Shown here: one piece after another, positions 9,684-21,274 of the stretch
Position numbering within the stretch: position 1 is the stretch's first letter
Layout: each line of letters starts with the position of its first letter
From: Spirogloea muscicola
Lineage: Eukaryota; Streptophyta; Zygnematophyceae; Spirogloeales; Spirogloeaceae
Reading direction: 5' to 3'
NCBI GenBank assembly: GCA_009602725.1
Contig: WELB01000080.1
Span: 249,433-298,552, forward strand
Length of the DNA: 49,120 bases
The notes under the pieces: model-generated
Told to the model about the DNA's origin: nothing
Database searches by the model: none
Seen by the model: only the letters and a program-made list of their open reading frames with translations
Program-made: the position numbers and the translations under genes

Positions 9684-9968
9684 ACGCTCGCGAGCGGCCA
9701 CTCAGGGGGCGAGAGTGGGGAGAAGCAGAGACGAGCGCGACAGCGCAAGCTCCAAGCCGAGCGAGGTTGCCGTGACCAAAGCCCACGTAATTGGCGCCGC
9801 CGTCTGCGCCTGCTGTGCCGCTGGCAGTGCAACAGGGGCGGTCTTTGCGGCAGCAGCTGCGGCAGACAAGCCAAGCGCAGCCCAAGGCCGTCTCGCCCGC
9901 GCCACTGGCAGGCAGCCCAGCAGCTGCAGCGCTCCTTGCAAGCCTTTGGTCCCCCAGTTCTGCCTGCC

Positions 9969-12785
9969 ATGGCTGGCATGGGCCCGCAGCTAGAGGGCTT
10001 GCTGGGCACGGACCTGGGCAAGAGGGCAGCGCGCGCCGAGGGCCGGCGCGTGCACTTCACCGGCGACGGCGGCAGCGAGGACGACGATGAAGATGAAAAC
10101 AACGGCGGCAGCGAGGCCGGCAGGTCCACACCAATTGCCTCAACAGCAAACACGTCGCGCCTCCATGGTATTTCTTGTCGCTGTCATTCATGACGCGAAG
10201 CTCCAGGACAGGCCATGGCATGAGAGCTGGAGTCAAGGTCGCCCAGCTGTGCAGGGCGAAGCAGCCGCGGTTCCCCAAGGGCAAGAAGCAGCGAGCGGCC
10301 TCGGCGTCAGGCGCGGATGACATGGAGATGGGCGTCGTGGCCGGCGAGGAGGAGGGCCCTATCAGGGACTTTGACCCCGATGTCGCCGCGAAGCAGCGCG
10401 CAAAGCGGCGCAAGGAGATTGCGGTCGACCTGCAGACCAACGAGGACACATCCGTCCCGGACGACATTGCTGGCGCGGAGGAGGAGCTCGAGGTCGCGCC
10501 CTGCCCTGTGACGACACACCATGTCCCTGACCCCGGAGATGCTCCATGCACGAGAGGTTTGCGAGCTCTTCACACTGATCGGGTCTCTCGATGCTGCGCG
10601 ACGGCAGGCGCCCAGCGAGGACGAGGCGGCGGAGATCGAGCCCTTCAACCTGAACAAGGAGCGCGAGGAGGGCTACTTCGACGCCGAGGGCAACTACGTG
10701 GAGTACAAGGTGGACCGCGACGTCAACGTAAGGCCGGACGCCCACGCCCTCCTCTGCTCTTGAAGCTCCCAGCAGCTGACCCGCAAGCAGAGACACGACG
10801 CTCTGTCAAATATTCCAATCCTGTGTCGTCATGGTCTCTCTCTCGTGGATGTTGAAGTCGGTTATGCTTAAATGGTGGTGGGATCTGCAGGACGCGTGGC
10901 TCGACAGTGTGGAGGTGGACACATCATTGGCCAAGAAGGCTGCCGCCCGTGCAGCGGCCCAGGACGTGGCCGAGGAGGAGCTCTCAGCGGAGGAGGTCGC
11001 CGCAACCAAGCGGCGTATTGCCACGGCCCTGGAACCCAGGGAAACAGTAGGCTGCCAAGACATTGAGCCCAACAATAAGAGTTTAGGGTTTAGGGTTTGG
11101 GGCTTAGGGTTTAGGAGGTTAGGGTTGGGGTGCAGGTGTGATGCAGTGCAGTTAGCCTGTCTTTATGTGTACAGCATATCAGAAAATTAGCTCATTGTTG
11201 CCAACATGGAGTGAGAAGTTGCACCCCTGATGCACAAGCGTCTCCTCGATTGTTTATATGTCGCGCATTACTTTGTCGCGCATTACTTATTGCAGCCGAG
11301 GTGCGAGCTTGCGCAGGTTCTTCAGGCCCTCAAACGACTAGGGGGGCCGCGCAGTGGCTCGGGCAGGGGCCGGGGCAAGGCTGAGCGCCTGCATATGTCG
11401 GAGGCGCAAAAGGCAAGATTTGACCAGCTTACCGACGACGCTATCAAGCTCATGGACCGTGGCGAGTACGGTGGGCATCCTTTCAGATACATTGCCATTT
11501 CCAAGTCTTATTGCTCAGATTTGTGCTCCTTGGCTTTTCATGGCTCCAGTTGTATTGCTTACTTGTGTCCGCCGTGGTTAACAGGTGTATACTCCGAGAA
11601 GCGCGAGACATTCCTACGAGAAGCTGGTGAGCGCTTCAATTGTCAATGATTCAGCACTGATGGACCGTCCATTCTGTATGACCAGGTGGTTGGCATGCAT
11701 TTACACAAGTCTCACATGCTTATGCCAGAATCCTACAAAGGATTCAGTCTCCACATATTTTGCTTAACACATATGTGCAGAGGGGTACGAGGCCCTGGCT
11801 CGAGCAAGAGCAGGGCCAGTGGACTCCAAGGATGACATGTTTGGTGACGATGACAACGACAATGATGGTGACACAAAGGTGGCCGCTCTGGCACCGCAGC
11901 CGTCCAGCAGCGAGATGAGCAAACCAAGCCAGGCGAAGCGCGCTCCGTTACAAAGGGCTGCCATGGACGCCCCGGTAGACGCGGGGCGAGCAGGTGTGGA
12001 TGGGACAAGCACCAGCTCAACGGTGCCCCAGTCAAGCAATGGCCAAAGTGAGGCTGGATCCCACCTGGCTAGCTTGACGCGACTACCAAATGAGCGTGGG
12101 CGAAGAAATGGTGATATAATTCAATTGCTTGATTGACAGTGGAGACTGCGACTGTGCATCAACTTAGATTTGGTGAATTCCTGACTTCAAGTCGTCGTTG
12201 GTATAGCGCTCCTAGCTTTTGCAGGTAGTGGTGCTCCCCCATCCGAGGGCTCGGGCTACGTGTTGGACGAGAGCTCTGGGTATGTTTCCGTGCTGTCGAG
12301 CTTGAAGTGGTCAAAGTCGGTGACACTTACTCAGCATAGCAACAGGCATTCGTAGCTTCTGTTGAAGGCTCACTATATGAGGATTGATAGTGCTCAAGCA
12401 GGTCTGTGTCCTATTTCAATCTAGATAATTTGCAGTATCTAAGGTAGGACCATCCAGATGATGCGGTCCAAGTCCTCAACGTGACACTGTTACAGTATAA
12501 ACATGGGCCAAGTCTGCTGACACTGACGCTCATCTGCACACAATCCACATGTGCTCCAGATACTATTTCAACGCTGCGGTTGGCTACTACTACGACGCCA
12601 GCAGCAGTCTCTTCTGTAGCGCGGCCACTGGGCTCTGGTAAGCCTTTCCCTTGACGCAGATCAGTTGAGATCCACGATCAAGGGGTTGTGGCCAGCTGCT
12701 GACGCTGATGCAGGTTATGGTACTGGTCATGTCTTGCAGGTACCGTTATGACGAGGACACGAGCACGTACATGGAGGTCACATGA
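9969..12785 (+). CDS. CD2BP2/LIN1-like U5 snRNP protein
   Basis: Ten exons: 9969-10123, 10255-10492, 10608-10727, 10891-11046, 11296-11470, 11585-11626, 11781-12047, 12225-12279, 12560-12637 and 12740-12785 (443 aa), all GT-AG and in phase. The diagnostic block is at residues 142-162 (EPFNLNKEREEGYFDAEG), followed by DAWLDSV at 172, as in human CD2BP2 (U5-52K) and yeast LIN1. A middle helical part (QALKRLGG, then VYSEKRETFL) also matches. The N-terminus is basic then acidic (RRVHF...EDDDEDEN), typical of the family. The last 55 residues are aromatic-rich (SSGYYFNAAVGYYYDASSSL, then GLWYRYDE), like the plant members and OCRE-type repeats, not an obvious GYF domain. It would act in nuclear tri-snRNP assembly. 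The intron 2 ends are the least certain. Confidence 0.85.
11081..11130 (+). repeat. Interstitial plant-type telomere-like repeats in an intron
   Basis: About 50 bases made of imperfect TTTAGGG units (GTTTAGGGTTTAGGGTTTGG at the start) inside intron 4 of the CD2BP2-like gene. The unit type is that of most green algae and plants. Confidence 0.85.
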
Positions 12786-13672
12786 AGTCCTGGTGACTAC
12801 CTTGCGGGTCCTGCTTTGTCTTCAAGCCCTCAGGACTGGGCACCACTAGGCCGGAGTGTGACTTTGCTATCTGGCTTGTCGTGCTCAAGTTCTTGGCACC
12901 CTTGCAATGCTCGGCTGCGATCGAAAGTGGATGTAGTGCAGCACTTTAGGACTTGAATGCATTGCAGACGACTGTACAGAGCATTACACAGCAGTCTGGA
13001 GTCGCTCATCGGCTGGCAGCCATAACGTTGAGTCCTGAGGTAAATGAGCATGTTGAAGCGTGGTTAAGATGAAGCATCTCACATTCTGCACCCAGATGCT
13101 TATTTGTTGGGAACTGCTCATTCCACAGCAGCACAGAGGCTTGCACAGGCTCTTCCTTGTCCAACTACTCGTATTGGTACTAGACGCTGCTGTGGTCAAC
13201 GAATACCGGCTGCGGCCTTGCCATGACCTGTTTGCGCTTGGCATTGCGACTCTTTAGTTACCGCATTTGTAAATAGTCAATAACAGACCGCTGTAGGTCC
13301 CTTTGCATAGCGCAGACAGCTCTCTGTCCTAGAGTATCGCAAAGGCCGGCTATGCACCATGACTAGCAGCGGTGTCTCAACAATGCCAAAGCAGTGTCGT
13401 TGTGAACAAGCTCAGGGCAAGCCCAAAGCGCCACACTCAATGGGCCTGTGGATGTGCAGCAAACATGGCCACTTGCTGTTTTACTGATATGAATTGAGGT
13501 GGGGGCAGCCCTCTCATGCTCGCTTGAAGCTCCAGTATGTCGTATATTGCCTCCTGAGCTTGTTGAGGCCTTCCAGAGCACAGCCGCCAACGCCCACTGT
13601 GACCGAGATGCGGCAGCCGCCGCCGAGGCTGGGCGGTCCGACGGCGGCGGCGATGGTGGTCGAGCTACGACG
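12786..13672. other. Intergenic, no recognisable gene
   Basis: About 890 bases between two plus-strand genes. It should contain the 3' UTR of the CD2BP2-like gene and the promoter and 5' UTR of the OTU gene. Nothing else was recognised. Confidence 0.5.
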
Positions 13673-16510
13673 ATGACCAAGAAGAAGGCCAGAGCGGCCA
13701 AAGGGGGGAAGTCGAGTCCCAGCGCAGGCGCCGCCGAGGGCGCTGCCGCCACCAGCAAGTCGGCGCGCAAGGCTGGCCCTGCGAAGAAGGTGCGCTGGAA
13801 TTTGGCCACCAAATGCAGCAAACCCATCGCAGTCTGGGCTCGAGAGATCGTCGGCAGAGCAACACGAGAGAGACGCCATCGTAGTGGGCGCCCAGTTCGA
13901 GCGTCCGGCTCGGCTCGGCTCGGCTCGTGTCGAGCTTGTCGTCGGCCTCGTCTGGCGACGCAGAAGGTGCTCTCGCTGATGTTGAGGCAGCGGTGCTGAC
14001 GTTAGAGCGCTTTGCCTTGAGCCTGCGGCGGCGCCAGAGGGGCGGCCGGCCGAGCGACACCGGCGCCTTCCGGGACCAGCTTCGAGTGCTCGGCCTTGGC
14101 ATCCGGGAGGTCGCCGGCGATGGCAACTGCTTCTTCCGGTGCGCGTCGTTCTGGGTGATGTTGGGTTTGCAGCGACGGGTCTGGCGGCGTGTACAATTGT
14201 CTAACCTGCATCGCAGGTGTTGCCACATGGTTAGCTGCAAGGAATTTGCACCTGGAATTATTGCATCTTAATCCTGCACAATACATGCCCTTATGTTGCA
14301 GAGCCGTTGCGGACCAGCTGGAGGGGTCCGAAGACGGGCACAGCAAGTACCGCCAGGACACCGTAGATTTCATGGAGGTACAGAGCTGCGACAGGGGCTT
14401 TATAAGTCGGCCTTGACATCAGTCCTGCTACCATGAGGCTTGCAGGACGACGTGCTGTAACTTGGCCCCAATGCATGGCCTGTCGTGGGCACTCGTGTGA
14501 GGGATGGCTCCTGCTTGACGTGAATCAGTAACCACCCTGAGCAGGCGAACAGGGAGCAGTTTGAGCCCTTTGTTGAGGACGACGAGCCCTTTGACAAATA
14601 CTGCAAGAGCATGCGGGAGGATGGCGCCTGGGCCGGCCACATGGAGCTGCAGGCGCTGTCTCTCTTGAGGAAGTGTAACATCTGCATTCATCAAGTATGC
14701 TATCACTGATTAGTGTCGGGATCACCTACTGTCTAGATTCAGCTCATCCACACCTTGTGCTCAGAATGAAGCAAGGAGTAGCAAGAAAAGTGGTCAGTAG
14801 AGTGGATGCTCCCATAGCAGTACCATGGCGGCTCATGAGAACACCGTCGTGGTCCAGATAAAGCCGCGAGCTCCTGATCTGAACACATGGGAGGCGCTCA
14901 CTTTGTGGCCAGCTGAAGTCTCCCCGCTGGAACATACGCAATTTCGAAGTTCCAGCGGCACGGACAATTCACCTGTATGTTGACATCTGCCCTTTCCTAC
15001 TGGGTGTGTGCTACTTGTGAGGCTACTCACCTGTAGCTGAAGTCTCTTGGCCTTGTTTGTGCAGTCTGGGCTAGAGATAGTAGCTGCGTTACCTGAGTAT
15101 ACCGAAGTCCACCTCATTACAGAGCAGCTGTAAATCCTCATGGATTTACAGCTTTGTCTCTCAGTCTTTGACATCAGCCCGCTTGACCACAGCATCACTC
15201 CTAAACTTACATCTGTGGTCTGTGGCCACTCCTGCCACCAGAGCCTACCATGACAACGAGCACTACAACAGCATCCGTAAACTGGGTGATGATAGCTCTG
15301 TGGCGGCTGAAGACATCCTCATTGAGGTTACAATCTGATCTGGCTGAATGACTATGACTCAATGTTGGCATTCTTTGGCATTGCAATTGGCAACTCATGC
15401 TGGCATATAACCCCCCTCTATGAGCAACTCTGGTTTAAGTCCTTGACATCGAGTGGTCAGATGCAATTTTCGTGGGCGACTCGACATGATGTTTGTGAGA
15501 GCTTGCTGCTCGGACAATTGGGTTGTATTTGGCGTGAATCGAGCAGCTTGCACAAACAGCTCCTCACAGGCTGCAGATTGTCTTTGTGGCAGGCTGATGT
15601 GCTTGAATCCACGAAGCAATCGACAGACAAGGTCATGAAAGGCATCCGGGTTAGCAAAGTCAAGAAGGTAGCAGAAGTTGGTAGAAGGAAATCTGATTGT
15701 AAAGGCGAAGCTAAGCAATCAGAAGCAACTTCAGTGGACTGCCATCTTCATGCCGTCGAGGCTATGGGCCAGCCTCTTGGAGACGACAGAGAGAGCAGAG
15801 AAGGCAACTTCTCAGCTACTCAGCTGGTCCAAGTTGATGAGGGAGTGGAAGCTCCAAGAGCTGCAGAGGCGGGAAACGAGAAGGTTAAGCGAGTCGTATT
15901 GCTTAATGACATTGCCCAGTACTGATAGGATGACTGTCAGAATGTACTTTCCATATACCAGGCTTGTGCTGAACAATAGGTGATCACACCTAAATAATAA
16001 AGGGTGCAGCTCATACGTCTTGCCTGCATCTGAGTAAGCTCTGCTTGATGCGCTGGGTGTGCTTGCATGATATTTGCAGGAAGCGGCTAGGAACAAGGCT
16101 TGTCCGTGTGGATCCAGGAAGAAATATAAGGCCTGTTGTGGCTCAGCCCAGGCCAAGGGTCTGCTAAGGTGTGCCACCTAGGCAGTAAACTTGCTCGAAT
16201 CAGTAGCCATTGCTGCTTATCTGTTGTGTTGGGGTCTTTGTCAAACCAAACTATCTGCCAATCTTTACCCAGGTGGGCTTTGGTTATTGGCAAAAGGCTG
16301 GTCTTGACGAGTGCTACTTTGGGGCCTTGCATGAGGCCTGTTACTAAGGCTGCTACACAATGAATTTTGTGCAGTAAAAGCGGAGCAGGAGTGAGCAACA
16401 AGGAGAGAAAGCAACAAGCTCGAGCACAGAAAGAAGGCTTCACTGACAATAGCAAGGGCAAGACTGTCAAGACGAGTGAGCCCCTTGATGTGGGCTCGCT
16501 AACTATCTGA
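13673..16510 (+). CDS. OTU-domain deubiquitinase with SEC-C motif (OTU7/OTUD3-like)
   Basis: Nine exons: 13673-13789, 14038-14138, 14302-14377, 14545-14694, 14913-14974, 15242-15326, 15593-15883, 16080-16168 and 16375-16510 (368 aa). The OTU catalytic loop is DGNCFFRAVADQLEG (Asp67, Cys70) and the catalytic His is in YHDNEHYNSIR (His176); EQFEPFVEDD and WAGHMELQAL are the family's middle blocks. A SEC-C zinc motif follows at residues 302-314 (CPCGSRKKYKACC). The basic N-terminus and the ending PLDVGSLTI resemble Arabidopsis OTU7 (SEC-C and OTU family). It would cleave ubiquitin chains in cytosol or nucleus. The start is the first in-frame ATG. The end of exon 7 (15883) and the start of exon 2 are the least certain junctions. 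Confidence 0.88.
15126..15153. repeat. Perfect 12-bp hairpin in OTU gene intron
   Basis: Arms AGCTGTAAATCC (15126-15137) and GGATTTACAGCT (15142-15153) with a 4-base loop, inside intron 5 of the OTU gene. Function unknown. Confidence 0.7.
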
Positions 16511-17238
16511 GAAGCTCTGGGAGCTGAATTAGACATGACGCCAGGAGTTCCTCCTGATCGCCACCCAATCTGTCAATGATGTCCGTGCAACATCATTGGC
16601 GGACCCAAAGTCACGTTTTCTATGTCGTCACCGTGTCTTGCTACCTTCTAGTGCTGCTTTGGATGAGTTCTTCTTCCTGTTCCTGCTATGCTCTTTAAGA
16701 AAATGCAGCATTGACAAAATGCTTGCTTAAAGAGGTTGATAGCAACTCCGAAGGCCTACATCGTGGACTCGCACGCATGATGTGTATCAGAATGGCAGTT
16801 TCCAACATGCGATGACCAGAACTTGCTGCACATTGCCTGCGCATTAGCTGGAGGAGCTTACCATGCTATGCTAAAATGCACATTTGTTCCAAAATTGATG
16901 GCAGCTCTACTAGTGAAAGTCGGCTTGTCAATTGCAGTAACATTGTCATATTTACAGTGTCTTCTGATCTTAGTGCTGAAAGGCATGTACTACAGCATGA
17001 CAACTCCATGCCGATTATGGTCAGCCAGCCAGCCAGCATGGGCTGCAAAAATGTGGACTTAACACAGTCTTCTCAAGCAATCTCAAATGAATTACGGGGG
17101 ACAGACTACGACATCCAGCAACCTTAGCTCACACTAAGCTCGGCTGACTTTCCCCATGCAAATTCGTGGTCTCCATGAGAGGGCACCACCAGCTCACTGC
17201 GGCTGCTGCAGTGCGCCGCCACCCTCGCGACCCAGCTG
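16511..17238. other. Intergenic, no recognisable gene
   Basis: Lies between the ends of two convergent genes. AT-richer than the coding parts. No domain or RNA gene recognised. Confidence 0.5.
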
Positions 17239-17774
17239 CTAGAGCAGCTCGCGGGCGCCCATGTCGGACCTGGCCGCCAACCTGAGCCAGAACAGCGCCT
17301 GCAATTGGGCAGGGCGTAGCAAGCTTAGAACCGCAGACCTTACTGCTAGCCGGCTGGATCACTAGCGAATGGAATTATTGTGATGGCCTTATGAAAAGCT
17401 GTGACTGATCCATACCTCGTTTCATGCCAGCAGCGACGGCCAGGACATGGGGCTTACAGCTGTAAGAGCTTACAGCTGTGGAATTCAGTGGCTAGACGAG
17501 AAGCGCTAAGAGCTTGGAAGGGGGGCCTCACCTTGGCGGCGTCGGGCTGGGCGCCGTAGCCGGCCATGAGCATCTGCGCGAGCAGCAGCTGGCTGGCGGC
17601 GTCCCCCGTCGCCGCCTCGGCCGCCGTGGCCTCGTGCCACCGGGCCGCGCACTCCGCCACCACGGCCNCCGCCGCCGCCGCCGCCGCCGTCGCTTCCGCA
17701 GCCGCGCCTGCGGCGGGCGACGACGACCATGTTAGGCCTCGGGATGCGGTGCCCTGCCAGCGGGTGATGTACAA
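17239..17774 (-). CDS. Small SEL1-like repeat protein
   Basis: Two exons on the minus strand (17774-17532, 17298-17239; 100 aa). The donor AAG/GTGAGG and acceptor TTGCAG join in phase. The C-terminal half reads GDAASQLLLAQMLMAGYGAQ, then PDAAKALFWLRLAARSD, matching the SEL1 consensus (A..LA.MY..G.GV..D..KA..W...AA). The N-terminal half is Ala-rich and includes one N base at about 17668 inside a GCC repeat. The protein is short for the family, so an upstream exon may be missing. Function would be protein interaction; partner unknown. Confidence 0.5.
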
Positions 17775-19704
17775 CTGTCAATCCACCTTTTGCCTCTGTA
17801 CTCTTGCCTTCCCCAGCCCCTACATTCTACTTGGCCATACATGGCCCCCCATCTCTTAATACACACGCATTTTCTTTATGGAGGTTTGCGTGTATTTGGA
17901 AACAAAGGAAGGCCAAACGGCCAAGTACGAAGGGGAGCACATCTAGAGACGTACATCATCTGCAGCAGATTGACCCGCTCGACCACGGGTCAATGCATAA
18001 AGGTCGCTAAACGATGCCTGCATACTGGTTGGCAGATACGAAGCCCTTCTGCTACCAACTAGAGCTCGCCCAGCTTCTATGGGAGAAGTACTTTGTTTTG
18101 CATCTGTGTTTGGCCACTCAGGCCCACGATCACCCAATACACACTCCACCTCCTGAAGTGAACAGCGGAGGTCCCTTTTCCACTTCCGCAAGAATGCGGC
18201 TGCTGATATGTAAGAGAGCGGCTGTGAAAGCCAGCTTGGTGCATAGAGAGGGTAAGCTCCCCTCAGGGTCGCATACAGACCTCTACTTGCTCTGCTGTTG
18301 ATCTACTTTGCTGACCCATCTTCATTGAGCAGGTCGGCTAAGCATCAGGTGACGTACATCTGTAGGTGCTTGTCTTGTACTTCGCAACTGGGGCACTCCT
18401 TCACTCAACATGCGTCTTCTTCCCTCAGCTCAGTGGACTTACCTGTTGCTGACATGAAAGACAGCTTTTCATAAGGAGGCGGTGGCTGTGAAAGGCCAGC
18501 CCAAAGTAGATCTGGATAAGGTCGAAATGGCCCAAATGCGTAAAACCAATCTCTACGCAAGTAGCAACAGTGAGTGGGTGCTCAACAACTCCTAAGCAGC
18601 CGAGTAGCCGACAAGGGTGCTGAGAAACTAGGCCAGCCCAGACTATCAAGCAACGAGCCCCAAAGAGATAGAATCAAATAGAACGGGCGGATAACCTGTT
18701 GCATGCCAGCCCAAACAAATTGAGCAAGATTCACAGGGGCCGGGAAAGGTCATTATCAAGGTCGGACAAGGTCTTCCAATCCCCACCGGAAGCTTGCAAA
18801 ACCACTCAGCTACCTAAGTGGCTACTGCGGGTAGGCACTCAGCAACCTCTGGTCGACAATCCCCAGTTGGAAGTAGTAGCAGGAAAATGAACAGCTCTTC
18901 CAGGACGTGGTGGCTTAAATGAGAGGACTGTGCCCAGTGTGCGGCACTCCGGCGTAGTGTAGGTACACGACAAATTGGCCTATGTATGCACTCAAGCTGG
19001 CATTCAAAGCCACCCGTGAAAACCACAAGCCACTTTCCTTGTGACCACCAATGCTGACGACTGGACGCGCTTGTCTGCCATTGGCGTGCCGATGTAATCT
19101 TCGGAGGTCAAGTTCGGGCCCCAACATTGGCGCTTTAATGAAGTGGCTCCCTCTCCAAGCATCCTTACGTGTACCACCCCACATTTCAAACTGAATCAAC
19201 TCAAAAGGTCCACATTCTCTTGGCATTTAGTGATACTCCGCGATTTTGCCAAGGGAAGCTGTATGATGTCGAGCTGACAACCACAAAAGACTCATCTCCG
19301 TAATCTGATTGTAAAGCACGCCGAAGGACCGCCTGTGTCGCCATGCTCGCAACTCTGAGCTGTGAGCCCATGACGGCCTTCTCTTTGCAGGTGCAGCTTT
19401 GCCAACTTGTTCATCTAGGTAAGTCTCAAAATGTTGTCTCAAAGTCTGCACTAATGAAGCAAGGCTCAACGTGTAGGCAAGCACAGGTAACATGGGCACG
19501 AGTAACCAGAAGTAACAGTAGCCGACCACTGTTTTTTTGCTGTAACGCCATTCGGGGGCCCTGGTCTAAGATGTTCATAGCTCAAGACTACCAGGGCATA
19601 TATTGTCAACCAATGTATTATCCCCAAGCCAGTGCAGCATCCCGGTTTTGGCCCTGCTCTCAGGAGCCCACAGGCACTTGCTGCATGTGTAAGGTCTTCT
19701 TGCC
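17775..19704. other. Gene-poor stretch with retroelement debris
   Basis: No gene recognised on either strand. At about 18478-18505 there is a hairpin-type repeat (GGTGGCTGTGAAAGGCCAGCC) related to the LINE tail, and degraded flanks extend to about 18800. The minus-strand ORF at 18915-19226 has no recognisable motif. Confidence 0.45.
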
Positions 19705-21274
19705 TCATGCCAGTGCAGCATCGCGCTTCTTCTTTGGGCGGTTGCCGCCTGCAAGGATCACGTAGGCGTAGAATGCCAGCATGGCAGCGCTGCAGTGACG
19801 AGGGTACGAGCTTCAATTCTCAGCACAACTGGAGCTCAAGACTGGGTGGCTCGCTAAGTATGCACTGGCGAGAAGCATTTAGCAAGCAAGGAAGCCAACT
19901 TTTAAACAGGAACATGCTCTCACAAATACAGGGTGTACGCACATTGCAGCATAATGATTTGCTTGCCTACGGTGATTGTGCTCTTAGACAGGGCCTTGCA
20001 AGGGCCCTGTCCTATCTGTAAACACCTACAAACCTACGGATTGTATAAGCCACTCACAGCAGCAAATAGAAATGCATGATTTGCCAATGGTCATGCTGAG
20101 GCAAACAAGTTGGCGGCGTACCTAGCGATGGCAGTCACTCCATTTGGAAATGCTGCTCGACTCTGTGAGAAACAAGCAGAGTAGTATGACAAGAAGAGCA
20201 GGTATACTGTTTATGCACGGATGAGGAGCTGCTCCAAAGTGATCAATGAACGGCCTCCCTTGTATATTGATTGCAGAAACTGCAGCTAGCAGATTGCTGT
20301 ATGCTGTCTGCACTGGATCTTAGCAATTGCTGCGTAGTTTGACAGAGCAAGAAGAAATCATGAGGCTTGGAGAGTGTGCCTGTGAGAAGCGGCTCCACTC
20401 TCTGACAACAAGCACGAGGGTGATCGCTGCAAGGCCCCGAGAAGAAAGTGGAGGAGTCTGAGAAATCACAATTTTGCTTCACGAACCCCCAAGCTTTTCA
20501 CAAAGAACGGCAGCAATCTGGCGAATACAAGCAGGATCATCAAGGGTAGGGGCCAGTGCACAGGTGTGAGCTTGACGAAGTATGCATGGCAGGCTGCCAG
20601 AGTTGGTCCAGAATATAAAACGCAGGAAAGGTGGGTCAGGCACCTGCTTGCACAGCGATGTACGCGGTGGACGACGCCCCTCGGCGCCACGTCCGCAGGC
20701 TCCAGAAGCTCGCGCCGAGCACGGCGCCGCCAAGCAGCACGCCAAAGCGCAGGGCGCTGGTGCTGCCAGCGACGTGGAACCCGAGTAGGCCACCGATTAC
20801 CAGCAGCGCTCCTGCTTGCAAACCACCAAAGGATTCCAATTGTACAAAAACTTTTGCGAGCACCGTGCAAGTGAGGCCAGCGAGCACATGGATGGCCAAC
20901 AATGGTGTGCATCACGGACTGGCTCGCGGTGTTGGGCTAACATAGTCACGAACGCCCTCTGTATGCACCTGGCTGGCCTTGACAGCCGCTCTTTAAGACA
21001 TCAGCAGCCGCACTAATGAAAATTTTCTGTTGTGCAATAGAGCACCGTAAGGGATGCCGAGGCAGAAGTCGTGGATCACGGCGCCCCGCGCCACGGCCTC
21101 GTCCGAGTGGCCCTCCCGCGCCGCGTCCGCGACCTCCCTCAGCGGGTCCACGCCACTGAGGTCCTCCGTCTGCGGCGGCGCCTCGGTATCGGCGGGCTCC
21201 ACTGGCGCGGCCAGCGCGTCCGGCACCTCCAAGTCGAGGGGGTCCCGCGGGCCGGGCCCCGCCGCCTGGCCCAT
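19705..21274 (-). CDS. FAX/TMEM14-family membrane protein (fatty acid export-like)
   Basis: Five exons on the minus strand: 21274-21046, 20811-20644, 20426-20380, 20162-20122 and 19789-19705 (189 aa). The family core is read across junctions: HDFCLGIPYGALLVIGGLLG, then GVLLGGAVLGASFWSLRTWR, GASSTAYIAVQAAITLVLVV, AAFPNGVTAIASAAMLAFYA and the Lys-rich end GGNRPKKKRDAALA. Four hydrophobic segments fit the TMEM14 fold; plant FAX proteins move fatty acids out of the plastid or within the ER. No convincing transit peptide is visible; the first 60 residues are acidic and Pro/Ala-rich, more like the ER-type members. Intron 3 would use a GC donor (CAG/GCACAC); the others are GT-AG. High on family, lower on exon 3's end. 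Confidence 0.8.

Noticed and set aside
9494-9775. Lys/Arg-rich ORF MASPGEKKAAAG... upstream of CD2BP2
   Set aside because: Runs into the GA repeat and shows no splice path into the CD2BP2 exons; probably element debris and 5' flank.
10493-10607. Reading LFTLIGSLDAARRQ as coding in CD2BP2
   Set aside because: It is open in frame but removing 10493-10607 as a GT-AG intron joins the conserved acidic part to EPFNL in phase.
18915-19226. 103-codon minus-strand ORF as a transposon protein
   Set aside because: No recognisable motif; the stretch has no homologous second copy in the window.
20466-20593. Exon CHAYFVKLTPVHWPLPLMI... as the end of the FAX gene
   Set aside because: It is in phase, hydrophobic and ends at a stop, but exons at 20426-20380, 20162-20122 and 19789-19705 match the family's C-terminus much better, including the FPNG loop and the Lys-rich end.
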